DNA from: Kiloniellaceae bacterium
Lineage (GTDB): Bacteria; Pseudomonadota; Alphaproteobacteria; Kiloniellales; Kiloniellaceae
Direction of reading: 5' to 3'
Assembly (NCBI GenBank): GCA_021776195.1
Contig: JAJFGK010000060.1
Location: 147,593 to 211,592 of the forward strand
DNA: 64,000 nt
Below the pieces are notes generated by a model. It was not told the DNA's origin. It saw only the letters and a list, made by a program, of their open reading frames with translations, and searched no databases. This document shows, in pieces, positions 26,449 to 35,440 of the stretch (positions are counted from its first letter, which is position 1; each line of letters starts with the position of its first letter). A program made the translations under genes and the position numbers.

Positions 26449-26797
26449 GGGTTAGACCGCGCCGTCCCGGGCCGGCCCACGGGGCCGGTGACGCGATGCC
26501 GTCCAGAGGTCGATCCGTGTCATTCCACATCCTCAAAGGAGCCTAGACCGCGGGATGATAGGTCGGCCGGTCGCTGGAGGCCACCCCGTTCCTGGTCGCG
26601 CCTGCGCTGGTCGCTTGTGCCCGGATCGGCCCTGTCAGGGATGTCCCTGCAGGCCCTTGTCGGACGGTTGCGCCGCCGGAATAGTCATCGAATCGGGATC
26701 GGGAAAAGCCGGGGTGGAAGACTTGTCGCACTCCGACAAGTGCTGTAGGAATTGGTAGGCCTCAACGTGCTCGGGCCCCGCCGGGAGGAGACAAGGC
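26449..26797. other. Non-coding gap with one dyad
   Basis: 349 bases between the divergent chaC-like gene and the exported protein at 26798. I see no convincing gene. A dyad ACTTGTCG (26721-26728) / CGACAAGT (26734-26741) with a 5-base spacer lies 57 bases before the downstream ATG and could be an operator or leader hairpin. The downstream gene has GGGAGGAG (26783-26790) as its ribosome site. Confidence 0.45.
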
Positions 26798-27253
26798 ATG
26801 ATGTCGAAGACCATGAGAGCGGCCATTTTCGGTGTCGCAATCGCTGCCATTACGGCTGGATCCGCGGTCGCCAACCATCTGGGCGAAGACAACGCCTATG
26901 CGGCCCTGCATGACGAGTATGGCTACATCTACGAAGCCAACTGCGGCGCCAGGGTCGGTGTCTTCCTGGACTTTGAAGCTTTCAAGCCGCACTACAAGAA
27001 GCCCTACGATATCGACGAGGTGGTGAACTATTGCGGCGAAGGGGTTAGCGCCATCGGGTTGCTCTGTCGGGACAATCCCAACTTCTCCACGGCGGTGCGC
27101 AATTCGATCGAGACCTACAGCTGCCATTGGAACGATCACGCCGTCGACGGCCCGAGCATCGGGCTGCAAGACAGCACGCTCTTCATCGGGGTCAACTGGA
27201 AGACACCGAACGTCTCGACCGAAATCTACCATTGGGTCCGCGACAACCTCTGA
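26798..27253 (+). CDS. Small exported protein, unknown function
   Basis: 151 residues with a signal peptide (cleavage near AVA-NHLG, residue 26). The mature part is about 125 residues with four cysteines (C50, C79, C90, C109) that could form two disulfides, and aromatic-rich segments (EYGYIYEANCG; YSCHWNDHAVDG). No family recognised. The very strong ribosome site suggests abundant synthesis. Confidence 0.65.
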   Translation: MMSKTMRAAIFGVAIAAITAGSAVANHLGEDNAYAALHDEYGYIYEANCGARVGVFLDFEAFKPHYKKPYDIDEVVNYCGEGVSAIGLLCRDNPNFSTAVRNSIETYSCHWNDHAVDGPSIGLQDSTLFIGVNWKTPNVSTEIYHWVRDNL

Positions 27254-27323
27254 GCCGGGCGGGCTCGGCGGGCCCAGGCGGGCCGCGCGGGAGCTCGCGC
27301 CCTGGGCGTCGAGTTTCGCCGAA

Positions 27324-27443
27324 CTAGTTAAGGTATTTGTAAAGCAAGAGCCCAAGCAGGCCGATGCATAGGAGCACGACCCAAACCGGACGGCTCACTC
27401 GGTTACGCAGTTCGTTCACCGGGTTGAAGTCGAAAATTCTCAT
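27324..27443 (-). CDS. 39-residue single-pass membrane protein
   Basis: Short gene encoding MRIFDFNPVNELRNRVSRP, then a hydrophobic helix (about residues 20-34) and a YKYLN end. A basic segment precedes the helix, suggesting an N-in orientation. GGAG lies nine bases before the ATG; an in-frame ATG three codons upstream is too close to that site. No homologue recognised. Membrane-protein-like composition and a good ribosome site support it. Confidence 0.5.
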   Translation of the reverse strand: MRIFDFNPVNELRNRVSRPVWVVLLCIGLLGLLLYKYLN

Positions 27444-27516
27444 GGTCTTCATCTCCGTCCATTGGGGTTCCGCCGCGGCGGGATGACCCAGTAGCCTATA
27501 TTACCAACATCCGCCC

Positions 27517-28389
27517 TCACCCGCGAGCGTCTTTCGCGGCAGCCGGGTTCGCTTCGCTTTCGATTGCCGCCAGCGCGCGCAACAGGGTGATCAGCAGCGC
27601 GCCATCCCGCGCCGGACCTTTGTCCTCCGACTCCGCCAGGGGCAATCCCTGATCGCGGGCGGCGGCTTCGAGGCTGTGGTGCTGAAAGTTCTGGGTTGTC
27701 ATGTTCCACAGGCCACGGCGGGCCGCGTGCGCCGGCATGACGCCTTCCCAGCGTTTGCTCAGCATTTCCAGGCCATAGCGCGCGCAGGTCTGGCCGATGA
27801 TCCGGGTGCAAAGTCCCGCGTCGTAGGAGAGCACCCGTTTGAACCCGGCGAGCGTATCGACGATTTCCTCGTGTATCTCTGGCCAGCGGACCGCATCGGG
27901 GCCGCCTGCCTGCGCACCTTTCCCGCGAAGGCGGCGGTCGAGGAGCACTTTGCCGCTGCTGTCGAGGATAGCGATGGCCTCGACTTCGCCACGGTCAGAG
28001 AGATCGGCGCTTGCCACCTCGATCACGCACCAGTCGTCGCTGGCGGCCCACTCGCGAATCTTCTTCTGGGCCTTTCGCGCGGCCTTTTCCCTCAGTTCCG
28101 GCGGCATGGGCTTGATGACCGGCGCGGTTTCCGGCACCCCGCCTGTCGTGGTCACCTCGAGGCCGGGCAGGGCAGGCGGCGGTTTGACGGCCGGTTTTTT
28201 GGCGACCGGCTCGGCTGAGTCCGGCACTCGAGACCTTTCGGTCGTCTTTGTTGCCTGCGGGGTTGGTGTCGCCACCTCTTCCGGTATCGTCACCTCTTCC
28301 GGTCCGCCGCGATTTCGGCGGCGCAGCATGCGCACCGCGATGAACAGGACCAGGGCGAGCGCAATGGCTACGAGATACTCAATTTGCAC
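27517..28389 (-). CDS. Membrane-anchored protein with a degenerate DEDD-exonuclease-like domain
   Basis: 290 residues. It starts at GTG with GGGGGA six bases upstream, followed at once by one transmembrane helix (IEYLVAIALALVLFIAV). A Pro/Thr-rich linker (about 30-95) leads to an RNase H-like domain (about 118-285). The layout follows 3'-5' exonucleases (VIE-strand, AxxLDSSGKVLLDRRL, LSYDAGLCTRII, then the SLEAAARDQGLPLAES helix). The catalytic DxE is replaced (VIEVASADL), so nuclease activity is doubtful. Function unknown; fold assignment by eye. Confidence 0.55.
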   Translation of the reverse strand: MQIEYLVAIALALVLFIAVRMLRRRNRGGPEEVTIPEEVATPTPQATKTTERSRVPDSAEPVAKKPAVKPPPALPGLEVTTTGGVPETAPVIKPMPPELREKAARKAQKKIREWAASDDWCVIEVASADLSDRGEVEAIAILDSSGKVLLDRRLRGKGAQAGGPDAVRWPEIHEEIVDTLAGFKRVLSYDAGLCTRIIGQTCARYGLEMLSKRWEGVMPAHAARRGLWNMTTQNFQHHSLEAAARDQGLPLAESEDKGPARDGALLITLLRALAAIESEANPAAAKDARG

Positions 28390-28514
28390 GCAAGATCCCC
28401 CACTTGGTCCGTCACTCGGCAGCGCGCCGCAATGGCGGCCGGGCCTCACTGTAGCAGATTTGAGCCGGCCACGGCTGGCAATTTAGCCATTTTAGTGCCG
28501 GGTGGCACTCAGGA

Positions 28515-28643
28515 TTACCTTTCCGCCATGGGGCGCGGGGTCGGGCGCGGCGCGGCAGCCTTTCGATGGGCGCGATGCCAGGCCAGGCCGATGACGAGCA
28601 GGACAACACCCACCGCGACACCGATTTTTGCCATCCAGAACAT
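28515..28643 (-). CDS. 42-residue single-pass membrane protein
   Basis: MFWMAKIG followed by a hydrophobic helix (about 7-22) and a basic Arg/Pro-rich tail (HRAHRKAAAPRPTPRP), so the C-terminus should face the cytoplasm. AAGGAAGGA sits just before the ATG. A CRP-like dyad lies about 93 bases upstream. No family recognised. Confidence 0.5.
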   Translation of the reverse strand: MFWMAKIGVAVGVVLLVIGLAWHRAHRKAAAPRPTPRPMAER

Positions 28644-28735
28644 GATGCGATCCTTCCTTCGGGGCCGTCGACAATGATGAAGAGGCGACAGTGATGAAGA
28701 TGGAGCGAACCTAGCCCAAGGGGAAGCCCCTGGAC

Positions 28736-28751
28736 TGTGACCCGGATCACT
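28736..28751. promoter_or_regulatory. CRP-like dyad
   Basis: TGTGA-CCCGGA-TCACT matches the TGTGA-N6-TCACA consensus at nine of ten positions. It lies upstream of the 42-residue membrane protein gene (start 28643, minus) and just past the fah stop. A similar dyad precedes another tiny membrane protein gene at 46247. Confidence 0.45.
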
Positions 28752-28794
28752 TCTCGCCAAGGTATCACGCTAATGCCTTACACCAACACTGGGA

Positions 28795-29823
28795 TCAGGC
28801 CGGCAGCGGTTCCGGGTCCTTTTGGACCACCTGATCGATCGAGCCGAATATCGTCATGCCGGTGTCATCCCGCATCTCGATTTGCACCCGGTCCCCGAAA
28901 CTGAGAAAGGGCGTGCGCGGCGCGCCAAATTCGATGGCCTCCATCAGTCGCGGCTCGGCGATGCAGGAATAGCCGAGGCCACCATTCTCGACCCTTGAGG
29001 CCGTGGCATCGGGCTGCTTGTTGGAGACGGTGCCGGACCCGATCACGCTGCCGGCGCCGAGGGGGCGGGTGTGGGCGGCGTGCGCGATCAACTGGGCGAA
29101 ATCGAAGGCCATGCCGACGCCGGCATCGGGCCGGCCGAAGGGCGCGCCGTTCAGGAAGGACAGCAAGGGCAGGTGCAGCCGGCCGCCGTCCCACGCGGCA
29201 CCCAGTTCGTCGGGCGTGACCGCCAGCGGGGCAAAGGCCGTCGGCGGCTTGCCGTGCAGGAAGCCGAAGCCCTTGGACAGTTCGTCCGGGATCAGGTTTC
29301 GCAGGCTCACGTCGTTGACCAGGCCGATCAGCTTGATGTGGCGCCGCGCCGCCGCCGGCGTGACGCCGCGCGGCACATCGTCGCAGATCACCGCGACCTC
29401 GCCTTCGAAGTCGATGCCCCAGTCCTCGCTGGCGGCGCGGATCGGGTCCCGCGGCCCGACGAAGGTGTCGGATCCGCCCTGGTACATCAAGGGGTCGTGG
29501 CGCAACCGGTCCGGCAGTTCGGCCCCGCGCGCGCGGCGCACCAACTCGACATGGTTCAGGTAGGCCGAGCCGTCGAGCCATTGATAGGCACGGGGTAGCG
29601 GGGCGGCGCAGGCGGTCTGGTCGAAGGGCAGGGTGTCCCTGCCCTCGCCGGCCTCCAGCCGCTCAGCCAGGGCCTCCAACAAAGGCGCCACGGTCGCCCA
29701 GTCGTCCAGGGCCGCTTGCAGCGTGGCGGCAATCGGGCGGGCCGGCAGCGCCCGGGTCAGGTCGCGGCTCACCACCACCAGGGTGCCGTCGCGCCCGCCC
29801 GGCTTCAGGGTCGCGAGCTTCAT
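28795..29823 (-). CDS. Fumarylacetoacetase
   Basis: Last step of the homogentisate pathway: fumarylacetoacetate to fumarate and acetoacetate. 342 residues with the FAH fold: YLNHVELVRRARG, the metal-site GIDFEGEVAVI, the GFGFLHGKPPTAFAP segment and GSVIGSGTVSN. The start overlaps the hmgA stop by four bases. Context in the hpd-hmgA-fah operon makes the assignment specific although FAH-fold proteins are diverse. Confidence 0.92.
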   Translation of the reverse strand: MKLATLKPGGRDGTLVVVSRDLTRALPARPIAATLQAALDDWATVAPLLEALAERLEAGEGRDTLPFDQTACAAPLPRAYQWLDGSAYLNHVELVRRARGAELPDRLRHDPLMYQGGSDTFVGPRDPIRAASEDWGIDFEGEVAVICDDVPRGVTPAAARRHIKLIGLVNDVSLRNLIPDELSKGFGFLHGKPPTAFAPLAVTPDELGAAWDGGRLHLPLLSFLNGAPFGRPDAGVGMAFDFAQLIAHAAHTRPLGAGSVIGSGTVSNKQPDATASRVENGGLGYSCIAEPRLMEAIEFGAPRTPFLSFGDRVQIEMRDDTGMTIFGSIDQVVQKDPEPLPA

Positions 29824-30971
29824 GACGCCGGCTCGCCACCGCTGGACCAGGACTTGACATAGGCTTCGTTCTCGACGCCCTCGGGCAGGTCCGCCAGGGA
29901 CAGCGCGTCTCGGGTATCGACCATCACGGCGATCTCGTCGGTCATGGCCTTGTCTTGCTTCAGCATCCGGGTCAGGGCCTTGGGGTGCGGTCCGTGGGTG
30001 AAGCCGGCGGGATGAAAGGTCACCATGCCGGCGTCGATGTTGTCGCGGCTGAAGAAATCGCCGGCGTGATAGAACAGCACCTCGTCGTAGTCGTCATTGT
30101 TGTGGAAGAAGGGCACCTTCAGGGCGCCGGGGTCGGTCTCGAAGGGACGCGGCGCGAAGGTGCAGACCACGAAACGCGGCGCCAGGAAGGTGGTATGGGC
30201 CGAGGGCGGCAGGTGGTAGCGGTGGCTCGCCAACGGCCGGATGTCGGCAACGTTGAGCCGGACCGCGGCGAGGTTGCCCTTCCAGCCGACGGCGTCCAGC
30301 GGATTGAAGGGGTAGGTCGCCTGACTGATCGCGCCGCCGCGCTTGATCCGGATGCGCCAGCGGTTGTCCGGGGCGGGCTCGCTCTTTTGGTCTTCGAAGG
30401 CCTGGTCGATCCGAGGCAGATCGAGGATCGCCGGATCGAAGACCGCGTGGGGGCCAACCAGGCCGCGATCGGGCAGTTGGTAGCTGGCGCCGGTGGCCTC
30501 GATCATCAGGACCTCGGTTCCGGGTTCGGCCGAGAGGCGCCACAGCGTGCCGCGCGGCACCATTAGATAGTCGCCGGTCCTGACCTCCAGGTGACCGTAG
30601 TCGCAATAGAAATGGCCGCCGCCCTTATGCAGGAACAGCAGGTCGTCGCCATCGCCGTTGCGCGCCAGGTGATCCATCGCTCCCGCCGGCCGCCAATAGC
30701 GCAGCCGGCAGGCGGCGTTGGACAGGATTTCGGCGGCATCCCAGGGGCAGGCCTGGGTCGCCGCCAGCTTGTTCAGGTCGAGGGCGCGCGGCCGCAGCGG
30801 GCCCTCCCAGTCGATCCAGCCGGTCGGCGGGTGGCTATGGTAGATGTGGCTGGCCGGACCGAAGAAACCCTCCTTGCTGATCTCGCGTTCAAAGGTGCCT
30901 TCGGGCAGGTCGGCGTGGGCCTGGCGCGAGGCGCGGCCCTCGACGTGGTGAAAGGGAATGAAGTGGCGCAT
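29820..30971 (-). CDS. hmgA: Homogentisate 1,2-dioxygenase
   Basis: Opens the homogentisate ring to maleylacetoacetate. 383 residues, shorter than the roughly 430-residue Pseudomonas/human form, representing the compact alphaproteobacterial type. Probable Fe(II) ligands are H290, E297 and H326 (FFHNNDDYDEV; FTHGPHP). The order hpd, hmgA, fah with a four-base overlap to fah indicates one operon. No maleylacetoacetate isomerase is visible here, so it must lie elsewhere or be replaced. Confidence 0.93.
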   Translation of the reverse strand: MRHFIPFHHVEGRASRQAHADLPEGTFEREISKEGFFGPASHIYHSHPPTGWIDWEGPLRPRALDLNKLAATQACPWDAAEILSNAACRLRYWRPAGAMDHLARNGDGDDLLFLHKGGGHFYCDYGHLEVRTGDYLMVPRGTLWRLSAEPGTEVLMIEATGASYQLPDRGLVGPHAVFDPAILDLPRIDQAFEDQKSEPAPDNRWRIRIKRGGAISQATYPFNPLDAVGWKGNLAAVRLNVADIRPLASHRYHLPPSAHTTFLAPRFVVCTFAPRPFETDPGALKVPFFHNNDDYDEVLFYHAGDFFSRDNIDAGMVTFHPAGFTHGPHPKALTRMLKQDKAMTDEIAVMVDTRDALSLADLPEGVENEAYVKSWSSGGEPAS

Positions 30972-31017
30972 GGCGCGGGTCCTTAGAATGGGAGGCGAGT
31001 TTCGGGTAGAGCGATGC

Positions 31018-32124
31018 TCAGTCGGCCTGCAACTGGCCGCGGCGGATCTGGTCCAGTTCGATCGATTCGAAGAGGGCCTGGAAATTGCCCTCGCCGAAGC
31101 CCTCGTTGCCCTTGCGCTGGATGATCTCGAAGAAGATCGGCCCGATCACCGTGTCGGTGAAGATCTGCAGCAGCAGGCCCTGGCCTTTGGTGGGCGCGCC
31201 GTCGATCAGGATTCTCAAGGCTTGCAGACGGGTCAGGTCCTCGCCGTGGCCGGGCAGGCGCGCGTCGACCCCCTCGTAGTAGGTGCCGGGCGTGTCCATG
31301 AAGGTGACGCCGTTGCCGCGCAGGGCCTCGACCGTGGCCTGAATGTCGCCGGTGCCGAGCGCGATGTGTTGGATGCCCTCGCCTTTGTACTGTTCGAGGA
31401 ATTCGACGATCTGGCTCTTGTCGTCGCTCGACTCGTTGATCGGGATGCGGATCTTGCCGCAGGGGCTGGTCATGGCCCGGGATTTCAGGCCGGTCAGCTT
31501 GCCCTCGATATCGAAGTAGCGGATCTCGCGGAAGGAGAAGAGCCGCTCGTAGAACTCGGCCCAGGCATCGAGGCCGCCGCGAAAGACATTGTGGGTCAGG
31601 TGATCGAGGTAGGTGAGCCCGAACCCGGCCGGGCGCTGTTCGGCGCCCTCGATCGGTCGGAAGTCGATTTCGTAGATGTCGCTGTCGGGGCCGTAGCGGT
31701 CGACCAGATAGATTAGCGCGCCGCCGATGCCCTCGATCGCCGGAATGTTCAACTCCATCGGACCGGTCTTGGGTGGCACCGCCGTGGCGCCCAGGGAAAC
31801 CGCGCGCTCGAGCGTCTCTGCGGCATCCTTGACCCGGAAGGCCATGGCGCAGGCCGACGGCCCATGCTGGTCGCGGAAGCGTTCCGCATGGCTGCCGGGT
31901 TCGTCGTTCAGGATGAAGTTGATATCGCCCTGGCGAAAGAGCGTCACCGCCTTGCTGCGATGGCGCGCCACGGCGCGAAAGCCCAACCGCTCGAACAGTG
32001 TCGATAGATGGCGCGGCTCGGGCGCGGTGAACTCGACGAACTCGAAGCCGTCGGTTCCCATGGGATTGTCCCACAGGGCATTGCCATCTTTGCCGCTGGC
32101 ATTCTTGGTTTGGTCGCTTGTCAT
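31018..32124 (-). CDS. hpd: 4-hydroxyphenylpyruvate dioxygenase
   Basis: Converts 4-hydroxyphenylpyruvate to homogentisate. 368 residues, two VOC-type halves; iron ligands H175 (LDHLTHN), H253 (QHIALGT) and E333 (FFEIIQRKG), with the C-terminal GFGEGNFQALF gate helix. The start is at MTSDQTKN; the longer in-frame extension is Arg/Pro-rich and unlikely. It leads the tyrosine catabolic operon, 46 bases before hmgA. Confidence 0.96.
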   Translation of the reverse strand: MTSDQTKNASGKDGNALWDNPMGTDGFEFVEFTAPEPRHLSTLFERLGFRAVARHRSKAVTLFRQGDINFILNDEPGSHAERFRDQHGPSACAMAFRVKDAAETLERAVSLGATAVPPKTGPMELNIPAIEGIGGALIYLVDRYGPDSDIYEIDFRPIEGAEQRPAGFGLTYLDHLTHNVFRGGLDAWAEFYERLFSFREIRYFDIEGKLTGLKSRAMTSPCGKIRIPINESSDDKSQIVEFLEQYKGEGIQHIALGTGDIQATVEALRGNGVTFMDTPGTYYEGVDARLPGHGEDLTRLQALRILIDGAPTKGQGLLLQIFTDTVIGPIFFEIIQRKGNEGFGEGNFQALFESIELDQIRRGQLQAD

Positions 32125-32562
32125 GGTCTGACTCCTCGAAACGGATCGGAGCGAAGCTACGCCGGAGGGATAACCGAGTCGGACGGAGCCCGGTCGGGCG
32201 TGGCGCGGAGGCCTCAGGCCGCGCGGGGCGAGCCGCGCGACAAACCCCGTAGACCCTTGGACAGGTCGCGACCGATGGCGAGACAAAGGGCGGGGCTCCG
32301 CAAGGCCCCGCGGCCCGCGCAGGAGACCGGCCGGCTGCCCGTCGTTGATTGTTGTGTCGAGATCATGGTTCGAACGACTCCTCCGGGAGGACGTCTGTGC
32401 GTCAATTGTGAAACCCCCGGCAGTAAAGTCAAACGCGGAAAATTTGTCTTATGTCCGCCCCAGGACCGTCGCAACTAAGATAGTTACCTTGGGTGGTGAA
32501 CACGTATGTAGGTGAGGAGTGCTCGTGGCACTTTCAAAAATTCAAAAACTAGGGGGCAGCAT
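32125..32562. other. Divergent promoter region between hpd and the binding-protein gene
   Basis: 438 bases. It should hold promoters for the tyrosine operon (minus) and the binding-protein/BCCT operon (plus). A 50-codon minus-strand frame starting at ATG 32366 has GGAGGAG 12 bases upstream, but its Arg/Ser/Gly-rich product looks non-natural, so I leave it out. The stretch 32400-32500 is AT-richer and probably contains the plus promoter. I found no clear operator. Confidence 0.4.
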
Positions 32563-33723
32563 ATGAGAAAAATTCGACCGAAGAGTCTTTCCAGAAAGCT
32601 CGCCGTCCTGGCGTTTCTGGGGTCCGCGATGACTTGCGCCGGCGCCTACGCTCAAGACAGCACCACCGCTCTCGCGGCGGCCGGTATGGGCCAGGAGATC
32701 ACCTTCACCTCCTGGACCGGGCCCTACATGCGCAGTCAGATGCTGGGTTTCGTGCGTCCCTACGAAGCGGCGACGGGCGCCCGGGTCACGGTGGAACACT
32801 ATGACGGCGGCATCGGCGAGATCCGCGATCAGGTGGAATCCGCCAACGTCATCTGGGATGTCGTCGACCTGACCCAAGCCGATTCTCTGCGGGCTTGCGA
32901 GGAGGGTCTGCTGGAGAATATTGAAAACATCCAGTTGCCCGACGGCGCCGACGGATCCGGTTTCCGCGAAGATTTCGTGGAAGGGGCGCTGAACCCCTGT
33001 GGGGTCGGTGTGATCGTCTGGGCGACGATCTTCGGCTACAACAAGAATCTCTTCGGCGACAATCCGCCAACTTCCGTCGCGGATTTTTTCAATACGAAGA
33101 AGTACCCGGGGGCACGGGCGATCCGCAACGACCCGACAGTGATCATGGAATGGGCGCTGATCGCCGACGGTGTCCCGCAGGAAGAGGTCTATGACCTCTT
33201 GGAAACCCCCAAGGGTGTCGAACGCGCGTTGGCGAAAATGAACGCCATCAAACCCGGCCTTCACCTTTGGGACACGGGACGACAGCCGGTGCGTCTTCTG
33301 AACAACGAAGACGTTGTCATGAGCTCGGTCTGGGCGACGACGGGCGCCGTGGCCTCGCGCGAAGAGGGGGCGAAGTTTTCGGTCATTTGGGACGGCAGGG
33401 TGATCGAGCTCGATCTCTTCGGCATCCCCAAGGGCAGCCGCAACAAGGATGCGGCGATCGATTTCATCCGCTTTGCGAGCGCCTCGGAATCCCTGGCCAA
33501 GATGGTCGGTTATCTGCCCAACGGTCCGACGCGGAAATCGTCTCTTGCGCTGATTTCCGAGGACGTCTTGTCGCAGTTGCCCAATGGCCCAGCCTATGAG
33601 GACAAGGTCTCGATCCACTCGAATGCCGAGTGGTGGGCGGTGAACCATGCGGCCTTGGAAGAGGCTTTCGATGCCTGGGTCGACGAGGCTGCCCGGCAGG
33701 GCGCGTCCGGTACGGTACGGTGA
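32563..33723 (+). CDS. Periplasmic solute-binding protein, polyamine/PotD-like, without ABC partners
   Basis: 386 residues with a signal peptide ending near AYA-QDS (residues 29-31). The mature protein follows the extracellular binding-protein family used by polyamine-type ABC importers (ITFTSWTGPYMRS; VWDVVDLTQADSL; PTSVADFFNTKKYPG; FGIPKGSRNKDAAIDFI). No permease or ATPase genes accompany it. The next gene, 31 bases on, is a BCCT secondary carrier. Ligand unknown; a quaternary amine or polyamine is plausible from the partner. Confidence 0.82.
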   Translation: MRKIRPKSLSRKLAVLAFLGSAMTCAGAYAQDSTTALAAAGMGQEITFTSWTGPYMRSQMLGFVRPYEAATGARVTVEHYDGGIGEIRDQVESANVIWDVVDLTQADSLRACEEGLLENIENIQLPDGADGSGFREDFVEGALNPCGVGVIVWATIFGYNKNLFGDNPPTSVADFFNTKKYPGARAIRNDPTVIMEWALIADGVPQEEVYDLLETPKGVERALAKMNAIKPGLHLWDTGRQPVRLLNNEDVVMSSVWATTGAVASREEGAKFSVIWDGRVIELDLFGIPKGSRNKDAAIDFIRFASASESLAKMVGYLPNGPTRKSSLALISEDVLSQLPNGPAYEDKVSIHSNAEWWAVNHAALEEAFDAWVDEAARQGASGTVR

Positions 33724-33754
33724 ACAATTACATAATACCAAGGGGGAAACCGTT

Positions 33755-35356
33755 ATGAGTGATGACATGCATGTGCCGCCGGATGACCTGGTCGCCAAGT
33801 CGGGGCTCTTTGCCGGAATGAACGCGCTCATGGCCATCGCGTCGATGGTCATGATTCTGGGTTTCGTCGGCTTCACGATCCAGGATGTCGAGTATTCCGG
33901 CGAGGTTTTTGCCGTCGGCAAGGACTTCATCATCAACACGCTCGACTGGTTCTACGTGCTGGTCGTGACAGTGGTGCTTTTTTTCGTGTTTTGGCTGCTG
34001 GTCAGCCGCTTTGGCGATGTGAAGTTGGGCAAGGACGACGACGAACCCGACTTCTCGACCTTTTCGTGGATCTGCATGCTGTTCAGCGCCGGTCTGGGGT
34101 CGGGCCTGATCTACTGGGGTGTCGCCGAGCCCATGTACCACATCCAGGACAACCCCTTCCTGGCGCGCGAAGGGATCGCGCCGGGCGGCTTGGAGGCCGC
34201 CGGCGTGGCGATCCGCATCACCAATTTTCATTGGGGCCTGCACGGCTGGGCGCTCTACGTCTTGGTGGGCCTGAGCCTTGCCTATTTTTCTTACCGCAAG
34301 GGTCTTCCCCTTTCGCTGCGGTCGGCTATGTATCCCATCCTGAAAGACAAGGTCTATGGCCCCTGGGGCCACGCGGTCGACCTGATCGGTGTGTTCGGCA
34401 CGATTTTTGGTCTCGCGACGTCGCTCGGCCTCGGTGTCGGACCCATTGCCGCCGGCCTGGATAACCTGGGCTGGCTGTCGAACACGACGACCAACCAGAT
34501 CATCCTGATCGCCGGCATTACGATTTTGGGCACGGCCTCCGCGGCATCGGGCGTCGGCAAGGGCGTCCGTATTCTGAGCGAGTGCAATGTCTGGGCCAGC
34601 CTCGGGCTGCTCTTGCTGTTCCTGATCCTGGGGCCGACCGCGTTCATCCTGGGAATGGTCATTTCCGGCGCGGGCGACTACCTGTGGAATGTGATCCCCA
34701 TGGGATTCTGGATCGACGGCGAGCCGGAACGTCAGTGGCAAAGCTGGTGGACGATCTTCTACTGGGGCTGGTGGATTGCCTGGTGCCCCTTCGTCGGGCT
34801 GTTCATCGCCCGTGTTTCCAAGGGCCGCACGATCCGGCAGTTCTGTTTCTGTGTGCTGCTGGTGCCGACCACCGTCGTGGTGCTCTGGATGGGTGTCTTC
34901 GGCGGCGCCGCGGTGGGTGTCGACCTGTTCAACGGGGCAGGGGTGGTCGACGCGGTCAACGCGGATTATGCATCGGGTGTGTTTCAGACCATCGCTGGCT
35001 TCGGCTACGACTGGCTGGTCTACCCGATCACCGTGTTGACGACCGTTCTCCTGATCTCGTGGTTCGTCACCTCGTCGGACTCCGGGACCCTGGTGATGTG
35101 CACCATGCTGTCCATGGGCGACGAGCATCCGCCGATCAAGTTCCGGATCTTCTGGGGCCTGACCTCCGGCGTGGTGGCCGGCGTGCTGTTGCTGGCAGGC
35201 GGCCTGAACGCGCTGCAGACGGCCTCCATCGTGGCCGGCCTGCCGATTGCGGTGATGCTGCTGGCGATGGCCTTTGGCCTGGCCAAGACTCTGCACGAAG
35301 ACTTCCCGGTCCCGGACGTGGAAGACAAACTGGCCCTGCGTTATTTGAACCGCTAA
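33755..35356 (+). CDS. BCCT-family betaine/carnitine/choline transporter
   Basis: 533 residues and about 12 membrane helices. BCCT hallmarks are present: the glycine-rich helix FSAGLGSGLIYWGVAEPMYH, the aromatic box region around FHWGLHGWALYVLVGL, and WTIFYWGWWIAWCPFVGLFIARVSKGRT. The ribosome site is AGGGGGA. It follows the binding protein in one transcription unit and is closed by a strong terminator at 35399-35432. Likely driven by Na+ or H+; substrate probably betaine-like. Confidence 0.93.
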   Translation: MSDDMHVPPDDLVAKSGLFAGMNALMAIASMVMILGFVGFTIQDVEYSGEVFAVGKDFIINTLDWFYVLVVTVVLFFVFWLLVSRFGDVKLGKDDDEPDFSTFSWICMLFSAGLGSGLIYWGVAEPMYHIQDNPFLAREGIAPGGLEAAGVAIRITNFHWGLHGWALYVLVGLSLAYFSYRKGLPLSLRSAMYPILKDKVYGPWGHAVDLIGVFGTIFGLATSLGLGVGPIAAGLDNLGWLSNTTTNQIILIAGITILGTASAASGVGKGVRILSECNVWASLGLLLLFLILGPTAFILGMVISGAGDYLWNVIPMGFWIDGEPERQWQSWWTIFYWGWWIAWCPFVGLFIARVSKGRTIRQFCFCVLLVPTTVVVLWMGVFGGAAVGVDLFNGAGVVDAVNADYASGVFQTIAGFGYDWLVYPITVLTTVLLISWFVTSSDSGTLVMCTMLSMGDEHPPIKFRIFWGLTSGVVAGVLLLAGGLNALQTASIVAGLPIAVMLLAMAFGLAKTLHEDFPVPDVEDKLALRYLNR

Positions 35357-35398
35357 AGGCAGGGCGTTCGGCTTTCCCAGGGAAAGCCGCGAGAAGAT

Positions 35399-35432
35399 TT
35401 CGGGCCGGCTCATGCCGGCCCGAAGTTATTTT
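35399..35432 (+). terminator. Rho-independent terminator after the BCCT gene
   Basis: Perfect 11-bp GC-rich stem TTCGGGCCGGC (35399-35409) / GCCGGCCCGAA (35414-35424), loop TCAT, then GTTATTTT. A second hairpin, GGCTTTCCC / GGGAAAGCC, precedes it at about 35370-35388. Confidence 0.85.
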
Positions 35433-35440
35433 GCGGGCAT

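Noticed and set aside
32214..32366. 50-codon minus-strand frame in the hpd upstream region with GGAGGAG 12 bases before ATG
   Set aside because: Spacing is long and the Arg/Ser/Gly-rich product looks random; could only be a leader peptide and nothing supports that.
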